Source: Scilla litardierei (Eukaryota; Streptophyta; Magnoliopsida; Asparagales; Asparagaceae). From it: DNA of 64,000 nt. The translations under genes were made by a program, and so were the position numbers. Location: NCBI GenBank assembly GCA_030789695.1, contig CM061142.1:797619258-797683257 (forward strand). The letters are read 5' to 3'. Of the stretch, positions 10,446 through 21,007 are shown in pieces. How positions within the stretch are numbered: position 1 is the stretch's first letter; each line of letters starts with the position of its first letter. The notes beneath the pieces were generated by a model. That model had not been told where the DNA came from. It saw nothing but the letters and a program-made list of their open reading frames with translations, and did no database searches.

Positions 10446-13400
10446 TGTCACGCCCCGCTTCCCAAAATGGACGGAGGCGAAGCGTGACAAGGCCCGCTTA
10501 GGCCAGAGCTGAGGAGCTCGGACCCAATAAGCGTCTGTAGAGGTACCATTTTAAAAGATTTTACAGGTTCTTGCATTATTATAGTTCGAAACAACAGAAA
10601 GTACGGAAAGGAAGTTGCATTCATTAAATAGAGATATAATATCCAACTGGTACAAAGTCTAAAAGAAGCCTAAGCATGGCAACAAAAGATTTAAAGACAA
10701 ACCGAAAAGTAGCAACCTCTGGATGTGGCGACTAAAAGACCTCAAGGTCTGGTCCTTGTCAGGTACGTACTCTGATGACGACATCCCCGGCTCCACGTAC
10801 TCCAGCGAGTCTGCCTCGTCCACGATCTCTGGCTGAACACCTGACGTACAGCACCCAAGAAAAAGGAACTGTACGTCAGGTAAAGTCTACAAGAAGGGTT
10901 AGACTTTACTGCAAGTGCACCGAACTTTAAACAACGGTTTACTGGTTGATTAACATGCTGAGGTTATTTTTGACAACAGTTTACTGGTTGATTAGCATGC
11001 TGTGGTTATAACAGGGTAACACGACAGGAAGTAACGCAGCAGGAAAATAAAACGGGACAAGTAGTAGTCGTAGCGTGTGCTACCAACTACGGGACTAACC
11101 TACAGGTGTCAAGACAAGTCTGTACGTGGCGGGACAAGACAGGACAAACAGGACGGGACAAGCAAAACAAGTGTGACACGAAGGGTTCACGTCTTACGGT
11201 TCGAGGGGGATCAGACCCTCTTGCCGTGCGCACGCTCAACCCTACCCCAACCCCAGGAACTCAGGACAAGAAGTACAGGGATCACTTCCGCTAGGGAAGC
11301 ATCTGAAACGCCCGAAGGCTTTTTGTATAACAGGGATCACTTCCGCAAGGAAAGCATCCGAAACGCCCGCAGGCTTTTTGTATAACAGGGATCACTTCCG
11401 CAAGGAAAGCATCCGAAACGCCCGCAGGCTTTTTGTATAACAGTCACGGGGATCACTCTCGCATGGAGGGCATCCGAAACGCCCGAAGGCTTTTTGTGTA
11501 ACAGGGACATGACATGACAAGTGTAAGGAATTGTTATTCTAGGGTGTCCACACGCACACACACACAAGATAGCCCTACGGTGTCAAAAGTTGTTGTTCGT
11601 CGAGCTTAGACTTCGTCGTCAAGTCTAAGTCATCAAGGGCGTCCCGGACGCTATCATTTCACGTCCGGTTCTATACATTCATAGTCTAACAGTTCTAACA
11701 ACCTAAGACCAAAGCACGGTCAAAAACGCAAGTGGGTACACTTGCCTGGAATGGCGAGTGCGTCGTCCGTCCGGAGCGTCTCGTCCAGTCGTCGCGTCTG
11801 CGGTAGTCCGTCTGAAACAGGTCACGGCGACGGTGTCAGGTCGTGATTTTCAATAAACCTATTTAGGTTTTATTTCTAAGTTATCGGAGCTATCCTATTT
11901 GTCAATCATCATATTTTGATGTTTCAGTCCTATTCGACGATTCTATCCTATGTGCACAGTTCAAAAGTCCAGTCGTCGAATCTACTGTTTCGCAACGTTT
12001 TAAGAGCGCAGAAAATAAATTTAGTTACTGTTGTCCGATTTTAGTTAGGTTTTCAGTTTCTCTACTGTGTGGGTTGTGCTACGAGTTAGGGGTACCAACC
12101 TGAATGATGTCCACGCGTAAATCTGGCGTCAGGTCTGAAAACAGTGGCGGTGCTCGTGTCCCTGACTGCGGGTAGCGCAGTGGGACGTCTCAGGCAACGG
12201 TAACGGCAACGGATCACGATGTCGGAAGATTGTGAGCCCTGCGGCGTCAACGACGTCTCGACTACGGGTAGCGTAGCGAAACTCGTCCGAGCAGCGGACG
12301 AAGTGCGCGAGTAGCGAGTACGACCTGGTAGCAGTCCGTAGGATGTGTAGGCAGCGTCGAGCAGTTACGGATCAGCGAGCAAGGAGGAACAAAGTCACAG
12401 GAAACCAAACAGCGGCTACTACGTGTTCACAACGTCGAGAAGAATCGAGAGCTGGCCGTGGCCAATCCGGCCTAGGGCTGCCGTGAGGGCAAGGTCACCA
12501 GCCTGTCGGCGATGGGGAAAGTCGTGGGGGGGGACCTCCGGCGGTGGAGGCGCCCGTACAGGCGTCGGGCGACGCCGAGAAAACGTGCAGCAGCACAGCG
12601 GCAGTTGTGCGCGCGCTACTGCGGAGGAAGGCGGTTGAAGGAGGGTTCCCGGTGGCCAAGCGAGGGGGCTTCGGGGTCCAATGATGGTCGAGTGGCTGTC
12701 GGAGAACCGAGCAGCGGCGGATGGCGCTGATGCGGCGGCGGTGCGAAGAAATCACATCCCAATCGGCTGATGGCGGTCGGGGCGGCGGGAAGCGAGGAGG
12801 CGGCGGTGCGATGGGGCGGATCACGGCGGTGGCGGAGCACAGCGGCGGCGGCGAGGCTCGAACAGCGGCGGAGCGCTCGGAGGACGGTTTGCGGCGAGGA
12901 TCGGGCGGATCGCGGGTCGTTGGCGATGGATCGCGGGGAGAGGGCTTCGCCGTGGACGGAGACACGGCGGCGGGGATCGCCGGAGGGCGTGTGGCGGTGT
13001 GCTGAGCGATGGCACGGAGGGCGCTGCGGGCGGCGATCTCGCCGTGGGTGAAAGGGGAGAGGAGGAGGAGGCGTCTGGAGGCCGAGGAGACGGGGGCCGC
13101 CGTCGGATCGCCGGTGCGGCGGCGGGTTTGCCGTGGATGCGAGGGAGAGAGGAAGGGGATCGAGGCGTTCGGGTCACGGCGCAGGCGAGCGGCCGTCGGG
13201 GGTCGCGGGGTTTGGTCGGTCGCGAGAGGGCGCCGGTGAGAGGCGCGGCGGCGACGTTCGCCGTGAGGGAGATCGGAGAGAGAGATGGGAAAATAAATTG
13301 GGGATTTGTTGTAGGGGAGGCCGGCGGCGGGGTAATTTGTTTTTAGGGTTAGGGTAAAATTAGGGCTAGTGATTTTATAATAATATTTAAATGCTATTTA

Positions 13401-13960
13401 CCTGTATAATCCTAGTTAAAAGGGAAGATTAAAGGGTTAGGGGGTGTATAATTTGGGGTAAGTCTAGGGGAGGATAGTGAAACAGTTTAGGGAAGATTTA
13501 AAACGATTTAAAATAAGATATTTAGCCAGATTTGGCTAACAATTCGAAATTTGAAATCTGATTGGGGAAAAAAATATCGACGGTCGAGGTTAATCCGGGT
13601 GATATCTCGCAAACCGGGAGTCAGAAAAATAATCTGAAAATACCGGGACGATCGTGGAGACGAGACGCACAGATCTACGGAGCCTGATTGTGCGTAACAC
13701 CTACCAAGAATTTACGTAAAATTAGAAACGTCGTTTTGAGTCAAATAACTAAAACGCCCCTATCATTTCAAAGTCGTTTTGCGAGAAAACGAGCCGTGAA
13801 AGAACGTTCCCAAAAATTACTATAAAATCCAACGCCCGAAAACGATCGCAACGGCATAACACATCGCATATGCCGGAGCTCAGAGATAGCCGAAAGAAAT
13901 ACGTGTACGACAAAGCACGTGGACGCAGGAAATACGAACAGTCGGAAAGAGGCCGTTACA
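10446..13960 (-). repeat. Element B LTR, right
   Basis: Second 3515-bp LTR, starting TGTCACGCCCCGC and ending GGCCGTTACA, followed by the GACTT target duplication. It repeats all blocks of the left LTR, including the four-unit hairpin array (about 11279-11505) and the GC-rich block with the telo-box-like flank (about 12419-13300, flank near 13341-13354). Differences from the left copy cluster in the GC-rich part. Confidence 0.95.
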
Positions 13961-13965
13961 GACTT
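13961..13965. repeat. Target-site duplication of Element B, right copy (GACTT)
   Basis: Matches 4171-4175 exactly. Beyond it the Element A LTR continues as CGTCGTCAAGTCTAAG. Confidence 0.95.
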
Positions 13966-15229
13966 CGTCGTCAAGTCTAAGCTGTCAAGGGACGTCCCGG
14001 ACGCTATCATTTCACGTCCAATTCTCTTTGTTCAAATTTTAATAATTCTAAGAGTCTAAGGCCTAAACATGGCTGAAGGTACAAGTGAGTACACTTGCCT
14101 GCGGTGGCGAGTGCGTCGTCTGTCCGGAGCGTCCCGTCGAAACGTCGCGTCGGCGATGGTCCGTCTGAAACAGTATCACGACGATGTCAGATCGCACTTT
14201 TTGGTCAAACCTATTATGGTTTGTTTCTAAATTTGGCTGGACTAACCTATCAGTCAAAAGTCACGTTTTTGGTGTTTGTTCAGTCTAGATCGACGTCGAC
14301 CCTATGTGCACAGAAAATAAGTCCGTTCATCGATCTTTCCTACGATGGGCAACATTTTACAGATGTCGAAAATAACTTTAGTTTGTATTGACCAATTTTA
14401 GATTAGGTTTGGTTAGCTACGGTGTGGGTTTTACTACTCGTTAGGGAAACCAACCTCGTGATGTCGTCCAACAAGCAGAAGTCAGGTCTGAACGGCGAAA
14501 CGTCGGCGTCGTCTGAACTCCTCGGCTGTAGGTAGTGCAGCGAGGTACCTCTGGACAGCGGGGTGGTGGCACAAAATCAGTGAGCTAACAGTGATCCTTC
14601 CCCCGTTGCGAGTAGCGCAACGGATCTTCACGATAACGGCGACGTCGGCTAAAAAGTACGTGCGTGCGGCAACGCACGTGAACTCCGAGAGTCCAAGGGG
14701 GCTGTCGGTAGATGAAGTAGGGCTAGAGGAAGATGCTCAGCCCGGTGGGTGGCCGACGGTGTGAGCGTACGGTGGTGGGTGGTCGTGAGAAGCCGGAGAG
14801 GACAGATTCGCGCAACGTCTATTATCGTGCGTCTCAGCGGAATTGCAGCAATGAACAGCAAAAATGGGAAGTTGCAAAAGGTAAAGGACTTCAAGACAAA
14901 TCCAATGGAAGTGGAGTTGTCACCGGGGGTGGTCGGAGGTAGGCGTGAGCCGGTGTTGAAGTTCAGCTTCCAGATCTGTGAAAAACAGCTGATACGACGT
15001 GTTCCGATGAGGATTCCGGGAGCTACAGGTGAGTTATGAGCGTGAGGGAAGTTGCAAAGCGGAGAGGGGTCAAAGGGGAACAAAGTGACTGGGGTGGTGG
15101 CTGGCGGCGACGGCCGGCGGCGGCTGGCCATGAGTTTGAGTGCCGGCGGCCAGATCTGTGACTCTTTGGCTTTGGGGGCTCTTTAGAGAGAGAAAACGGA
15201 GGAGAGAGAAAGGGGGCCAGAGGGGGAAG
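13966..15229 (-). repeat. Element A second LTR, segment 2 of 3
   Basis: It continues the LTR left at 4175: the CGTCGTCAAGTCTAAG..TCAAGGG.CGTCCCGGACGCTATC block matches 5343-5390. From about 14640 it diverges from Element B. It lacks B's extreme GC block but has a comparable leader-like region, including a pyrimidine patch on the minus strand (TTTCTCTCTCCTCCGTTTTC, about 15192-15211). It is interrupted after GGAAG (15225-15229) by Element C. No coding sequence is supported; the small frames at 14649-15131 are not conserved. Confidence 0.8.
15225..15229. repeat. Target-site duplication of Element C, left copy (GGAAG)
   Basis: GGAAG precedes the left LTR of Element C and recurs at 33951-33955 directly after its right LTR. 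Confidence 0.93.
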
Positions 15230-17035
15230 TGATCGGCGCCCCGTTTATGGTTTGGGCGCGGTGTCGTTTTACCGTAAGTGCATGGTTAGTGTAGGGTACG
15301 GGTTTATCAAACTCAGGGAGGGGGATGGCTTGAATGGCTACTAGCCTCGCCTATGTTGTGTGCTAGCTACGCGAATAATGTGGGTGGAAGCGTAGAAATA
15401 AAAAAAATAAATAAAAAGACACGAAATGAATCCCTGCTAACACGGGCTAGAGCATTCATGACACTTGGCATTTGACTTGACCCAGGGTGAGACATTGCCC
15501 CAAAAGGTGGTACCTAGCGTCCATGGCCCGATATTCCGGTCGGTGCTAAGTACGCTAGGCCTACCCGGTTTCAGACGGTGGGCATTCCCATGTCCATTAA
15601 CACCTTCCGCAACCGGGAGCATTAAGGCCGCAATGATAACTCCCGCCATTTCGTCCAAGCCGCTCCTGCGCGCGAGGACTCGATGTCTACGCTAAGGGCA
15701 TGAGCTAGGGCTAGGGAGTCAACCGCCAAGTTTATTCCCCCTTGGCCCAACGGTCAGAGGCGGTCTTTTTCCCGCCGATGATAATGAAACACCCCCGCGT
15801 AACCCTAATAGCCAAATAGGTCGAATGTGATCTCTAGCAATACATCGAAGCGGATCTTGACTGGATAAGAAACCGGACCCCAATCCCAAACACAACTAGT
15901 GTGTTGTCGTACGAATTGGACTCAGATTGCTAGAAATCCCCATTGACACATTTCATCGAACACATGCCATGCAATCAAGTCAAATGTAAATCCTAAGCAT
16001 CAATCCTACCCTAACCCGTATTAGGGTTCATCAAGAGCTACTCAATGGTGAAGAACATAAAAGAAAACAATAAAAATGACAAACACACATTCACCATTGA
16101 GCAAAATGAAAACAATACAAAATAAAGGAAAATAAGAGAAAGGAATACTTATCTTGAGTTCGAATCCAACAATCCGGTACGAGATTTATTGATCAAAAGA
16201 CCTAATCTAAACTACCCTAAGCCTCCCAACAAAGGGGCTGAAAAAGCCCTAAAAATAGAGGAGGATCCTCCTTCGGTCGGCCAATACAGTATATTTATTG
16301 CCCCCTTCGAAACCCTAATGGTTCGGGTCCAAAACCACAGTAATACCCGCAGAAAAGACACCACCCGATCGGTTGATGAGTCAACCGATCGGGTGAGAGC
16401 TTCGAAGATCTTCAACCGGGCGCTGTTGCGAGCGGGTGGCGTGACCGGGTCGTTGTTTGAGGAACTGCGACTACAGATGAACCGATCGGGTGATATGTCA
16501 CCCGATCGGTTGGAATTACGCTCCATTTGGCCGAGAGCTCTGTCGGATTCAAACGGTCGACGAACCGGTCAGTCGAGCTGTCCGGGTCGCCTCTTGGAAA
16601 ATTCCGCTACAGGTGAACCGATCGGGTGATAAGTCACCTGATCGGTTGGAATTCAACCCAAATTCCAGAAAGTTGGGACGTTTGAACCGGTCTCTGAACC
16701 AACCGATTGACTTTTCGCCCGCTCCGGCTTGTGTCCGGGTGGTGCACGCGTGCATCACCCGATCGGTTGGAAGTGACCAACCGGTCGGGTGAGGGGCTGA
16801 AAGATGATATCTTCGTCGTTTGACTCCCTGGATCACGTGTGACTCCTCCCATTGCTCCGGGGACTCACGATTTCTTCGTTATATGTCCCCAATGCTGGAA
16901 ATCTCATGCATTTACACAAAAACACAAAGAAATTGAAAAGATACAAAAACACAAAAGAACAGACATAAACAACGGGAAACAACGGAAAATCACGAAGAAG
17001 ACGTGCGTGAATATATAAAATATAAACGCACGTCA
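15230..17035 (-). repeat. Element C LTR, left
   Basis: TGATCGGCGCC to AAACGCACGTCA (TG..CA). It shares with the right copy the block TTTTACC.CAAGTGCACGGTTAGTGTAG, a strongly conserved middle part, and four perfect or near-perfect hairpins built on ACCGATCGGGTGA (16362-16795). The minus-strand start TGACGTGCG follows the polypurine tract. Confidence 0.92.
16362..16795. repeat. Four hairpins built on ACCGATCGGGTGA
   Basis: Hairpin 1, 16362-16395: arms CACCCGATCGGTTGA and its exact complement, loop TGAG. Hairpin 2, 16480-16511: arms AACCGATCGGGTGA and exact complement, loop TATG. Hairpin 3, 16616-16647: same arm with one mismatch, loop TAAG. Hairpin 4, about 16756-16793: arms TCACCCGATCGGTTGG and CCAACCGGTCGGGTGA, loop AAGTGA. 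Hairpins 2 and 3 sit in a shared context (CTACAG.TG before, GGAATT after). The right LTR carries the same set around 33270-33705. Confidence 0.9.
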
Positions 17036-17249
17036 AAATCCCCCAAGCTGAACCCTTCCTCGTCCTAGAGGAAGACGAGTGAGAGTAGGAGCTCGGAGGG
17101 AAAAATAGAGAGGGTGAAACAGAAAGAGGAAATAAAATCCTAGATCGCCCGTCAGATCCAACAAAACAAACCACCACACTAAGCAAAAATACGACAAAAC
17201 ACAACACTAAATCAAGGAATATGAGTCCAGACAAGTGCCGTAGGCCTAC
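17036..17249 (-). mobile_element. Element C internal region, 3' part, with polypurine tract
   Basis: This short stretch between the C left LTR and Element D contains the polypurine tract: on the minus strand CAGCTTGGGGGATTT (17036-17050) directly abuts the LTR. The rest has no coding potential. It ends in CCTAC (17245-17249), the left target duplication of D. Confidence 0.85.
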
Positions 17250-17607
17250 TGATCGCTCCGGGACGTAACCCAAAAGAACGGTTGTAGTTTTACCGCAAGT
17301 GCACGGTGTAGCAGCGAGCGGGTTATCGAACACAGGGAGGACGAATGACCGTGCTTGCTCCAATCAACCTGGCTATTCAAGAAGAGAGATTTGCCTTTGG
17401 CGATCCTGTCACAATCGTCAGACAAAGTGCGAAAATATCAAATCAAATAAAGAACGTCTAGGGAATGGGGAATTCCCGCTACTCACCGTATTTCATGAAC
17501 GTGGTTCATCGGTATCAAAATCGCTAGAATAAGATTTTGGATGAACTAGTTGCAACTGAATGTAGAACCAAGCTCACGCTCTCGCGCTGTTGCCGGTCTA
17601 TAGCTAT

Positions 17608-17911
17608 CCTAGGCTCGGGTCCAATCTCTTGCAAACCCTAGCCTAGGGAAGCTAGCATTAGGATCAACATCATCGTCCAATCGCGCACCGAGTCCAATCT
17701 CTTGCAAACTCTGCTCACGACCTAGATTGGGATAATTCCTACCCGTCCAATCTCTTGCAAACATGTATTGGCGCGGAATTGAAATCGGAAACCCTAGTAT
17801 CGGTCCAATCTCTTGCAAACCGATACTACGGAAATTCGATTCCAACCCAATTCGGATTTCTAGGGTTTCCTATCGACTTGGGATCCAATCTCTTGCAAAT
17901 CCCAATCGATG
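17608..17911. repeat. Five hairpins with one invariant loop and different stems
   Basis: CCAATCTCTTGCAA occurs five times, always between a T-ended left arm and an A-started right arm that are complementary to each other but different in each copy. Stems: 1, CCTAGGCTCGGGT with ACCCTAGCCTAGG (12 of 13 pair); 2, CCGAGT (imperfect here, perfect in the right LTR); 3, TACCCGT (weak); 4, AGTATCGGT with ACCGATACT (perfect, 17796-17827); 5, TATCGACTTGGGAT with ATCCCAATCGATG (one bulge). In the element's sense strand the loop reads TTGCAAGAGATTGG. The same array is at 27696-27999. Confidence 0.9.
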
Positions 17912-18388
17912 TGAATTCCTAGCCATCCGTAGTAAATCAATCACAATCTAATCCCTAGTAACAATTCTAGCAAAATTTCTACTAATTCATCACAAATATG
18001 AAATTGGGCTCGTAGGGTTCATCCCCACACCCCAAGACGTGGCGACTACTCGCAATTCATAGCAAGATCACAAAAATGATCAATGAAATAAGCAATAGAA
18101 TTCATCACAATATTGAGATATGCAATAAAAATAGAATTTTTAGGGAAAAGAGATGCAAACCAATGGAGTTCTTCAATTAATCCAACAAAAATCAAACTTT
18201 GTCTCTTCTCCAATCTCCAAAATAAAGCTAAAAAATTTAATCTAAAAAGCTGCAAAAAATCTAAGAAGAAGCTCTCCAAAACTAGGGTAAAAACAGGGGT
18301 TAAATAGCCCCCAAAATCGTCCAAAAACTGTGACCAAAATACCCCTGTGCAGCCTGTTTTCCGCAATTTTCGCTACAGACAGCGCGTC

Positions 18389-18773
18389 GCACTCGGCCGA
18401 GTGACAAAAGTCGCTCGGCCGAGTGAAAACCCTGTAATTTTCCAGTAAGTATCGATCTTCAGGGGTCTTCATTTCGGGGGCGGCTCGGCCGAGTGAGTTG
18501 TCGTCACTCGGCCGACAGCTTCATGGTACTCGGGCGGACGGGATAAGCCACTCGGCCGAGTGGGTCTTCTGAAGCTCAGGCAACCGAAAAACAGTAACTT
18601 GGGGATTATTGAAGGGCTTCGTCTGGGCGCCACTCGGGCGGACGGGGTCTCGTCACTCGGCCGATGTGGTCTCCGTCGCTCGGCCGAGTACACATAGAAA
18701 TCGTGTCTGAACTGGTCGGCCGAGCGGTGTCTCGCTGGTCGGCCGAGTGGCTTCTCCACTCGGCCGAGTGGGA
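18389..18773. repeat. CACTCGGCCGAGTG palindrome cluster in Element D LTR
   Basis: About nine full or partial copies of the self-complementary CTCGGCCGAG core lie within 390 bp, mostly as CACTCGGCCGAGTG, with single-base variants. The right LTR repeats the cluster (about 28477-28861), and a further cluster lies in the internal region at 23761-24090. Confidence 0.9.
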
Positions 18774-19065
18774 CACAAAACATGCCCAATCTGCTTATTT
18801 TGGCCTCTTCGTCGCTCCTGCGACGTCCGTTCTTCTTCCGCTCCTCTCCAACAGCAAAATACCCCTCGGGGAGGTCGTCGGTGACCGTCTGGAGTAGGCG
18901 TATCTCGAGATCACTCCAAATCGCGCCAAATCACCTGAAATGCGACAAAAACAACAAATCGTGAAAAGCATCGCAATATCGTCGATATATCGTGAAAAAC
19001 ATGATTTGGGCGATCTAAATGGCATGCAAACATGCGGGAAAAAAGTGTAAAATAAGGAGTGATCA

Positions 19066-19080
19066 AAATCCCCCAAGCTT
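19066..19080 (-). other. Polypurine tract of Element D
   Basis: On the minus strand AAGCTTGGGGGATTT directly abuts the LTR start TGATCACTCC. Element C has the same tract at 17036-17050. Confidence 0.9.
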
Positions 19081-21007
19081 GCCTCTTACTCGTCCTCGAG
19101 GAAGATAAGCAAAAGGCGAACCCGGTGGATTCGGAAAACGAAAACGGCGGAAAAAAATGAAAAATGAAAAATGAAAAACGGAGAAAAAAGAAAGAAGCGA
19201 AGAGGTAAGCTGCTAGATCATTTCCTCAGGACGTGGGTTCCGCTTACTCATATAGCATGCACTGAATGAAAAACACATGTCAAAGAATTTTATTTTGATA
19301 TCATAGTATAATAGTGCAAATAGAAATAGAAGACCCACGAACAACAATATAATCATGAAAAACGGAATAATTTTATAATTAACGTCGTCTGAATTATTTA
19401 AAGCGGTATACAAATCACAGATCACACACTTTTCAATTGAACGCTTTCTATCAGGAGTATAAGAGTATCACACTATAGAATAGAGAGAATAGAAAAGTAT
19501 GGATTTCATGAAATGAATGCTAGGCTTAGATTTCTGGATTTCGTAAAGCTAAAAATAATCTCACCGAGTATAGAATATTACTTAGCCTAGGTTGTCGTGC
19601 AACGTCAAGTAGTCACTCTCTCACACATCAATGGATCCCCTCCCCCAAGCTTATCCATAAGCGTGATGGCATAAAAAATATTTACATCCCCATTCCTATA
19701 AAGCTCCAAAAGCAATGATAGAAAGAAAGAAAGTGAGATGTGATCTTTTATTGAGGATTTTTCCTCTTTTCTCTTTTTTTTTCTTTTTTTTGCTTTTTTT
19801 GTTTTTTTTTGCAAAAGCATATATACACAACGATCCAAACTCAAAGAGAGATAATGATATACAAGAATATTCTCTTTTTTTTTCTTTTTTTTTTCCGAAT
19901 AAGAAATTTGAAGCTAGGAATTAATAGCGGGGGAAATGCCATATAATAGAATCGCTAAGGGGAGATTCACCAATGATTTTAAAAGTAGAGAAATGATGTT
20001 CAAGATTTGTGGAGAAAGAAATAAATATATCACTCGGTTCACTCTATAAGACATGCACGACAACTTCAGCAGGGTAATCTAATCTACTCAGTTTCGATCA
20101 CAAAAAAGCTAACTAATCCAAATTTATCATAGCTAACATCATTCAATCATCCTGAAGTGAAGTGTACAGTTCATGCATATAGAAGTGATATAGCAAAAGA
20201 AATCAGTACTCCAGACATAGGCATTCAATGCGTGAATCTTGGTGTGTTTTCTGTGATAGCATACATATGAATATTCAGACTCAGCTAATAGTAAAATTTC
20301 ATCCGTTTTCATGTGGAAAAAGTGTGGGTTACTATCTCTAGATGCAAGGCAAGTCATAGCATATGATATCAGAAATAAAATCTAAGACATGACAAATATA
20401 GCATGCATATAGAATAAGCTAACTCCACGTCATCATCATCACAGAAAAGTCATCTCTAGCATGAGATGAAAAAGAAAGAAATAAAGATAAAGGGAAAATA
20501 GAACTATTTACAATGCGGCACACAGAAAAATAAGAAAAACGTGATGCATGGCAAAATAAAAGAAAAAATGATGAAAAATAAGTGCAAAAGCGAAAAATGG
20601 TGTGAAAAACTAAAAATAAAGGTGGCAAATCGAAAAAGAACGTGAGAACTCACTCCCCCAAGCTAAATGGCACAGTGTCCTCAATGTGCAAAGTGGAGCA
20701 CACCGAGAGACAAGTAATGTGAGGGGAAGGTGAGGATGCATGCAAGATGAAAAGAAAAATGAAAATAAAAAGAAAGATAAAGAAATGAAAATATGATGCG
20801 GACATGATGCATGCACAGATAGGAGTGATATAGATATATAAGAGTGTCACCAAAAACTCTCCATCTATCCCAGAAAAGATATATAAATATATGGTCGTCA
20901 TGAGAATCCCAAAATAAGTGAGGGGAGGGGGGGTGGGCAAAAGTGCAACAGGACCCAGCAGAAACGGGCAGCACAACGGCAAAAGGAATCGATGGCATCA
21001 AGGGTGC
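19081..21007 (-). mobile_element. Element D 3' non-coding region
   Basis: About 1.9 kb, AT-rich, between the 727-codon ORF and the polypurine tract. It contains long T runs around 19775-19900 and a second CTTGGGGGAG-type motif (minus strand) near 20660. Open frames here are short and of biased composition; I see no gene. Confidence 0.75.

Larger units (their letters stand above)
4176..13960 (-). mobile_element. Element B, complete non-autonomous LARD (Tekay-like)
   Basis: A complete 9785-bp insertion. Two 3515-bp LTRs (4176-7690 and 10446-13960) bound a 2755-bp internal region, and GACTT target duplications flank it. The LTRs look about 1% different by eye, so it is fairly young. It encodes no recognisable protein and must rely on proteins from an autonomous relative. 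Orientation is set to minus because the purine-rich tract abutting TGTAACGGCC reads on that strand. It inserted into an LTR of Element A, an older member of its own family. The very long LTRs with a short non-coding interior fit the class called LARDs. Confidence 0.9.
17250..19065 (-). repeat. Element D LTR, left
   Basis: TGATCGCTCCGGG to AAGGAGTGATCA. It matches 27338-29153 base for base in length. It contains a constant-loop hairpin array (17608-17911), an AT-rich middle and a cluster of CTCGGCCGAG palindromes (18389-18773). The block TTTTACCGCAAGTGCACGGT near 17290 is shared with the otherwise different Element C LTR. Confidence 0.95.

Noticed and set aside
14649..15131. 160-codon reverse ORF in Element A's LTR
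   Set aside because: No recognisable domain, low-complexity composition, and not present in the homologous LTRs of Element B.
16189..16852. Open frames of 72-146 codons in the LTR of Element C on both strands (also 33228-33706)
   Set aside because: They cross the hairpins in several frames, carry the repeated NRSGDxSPDR peptide from the palindromes, and have no conserved start.
17608..17911. CRISPR-like array (short constant word with variable spacers)
   Set aside because: The constant word is 14 bases with irregular spacing, the variable parts pair with each other across it, and it lies inside plant LTRs present in two copies. It is a hairpin array, not CRISPR.
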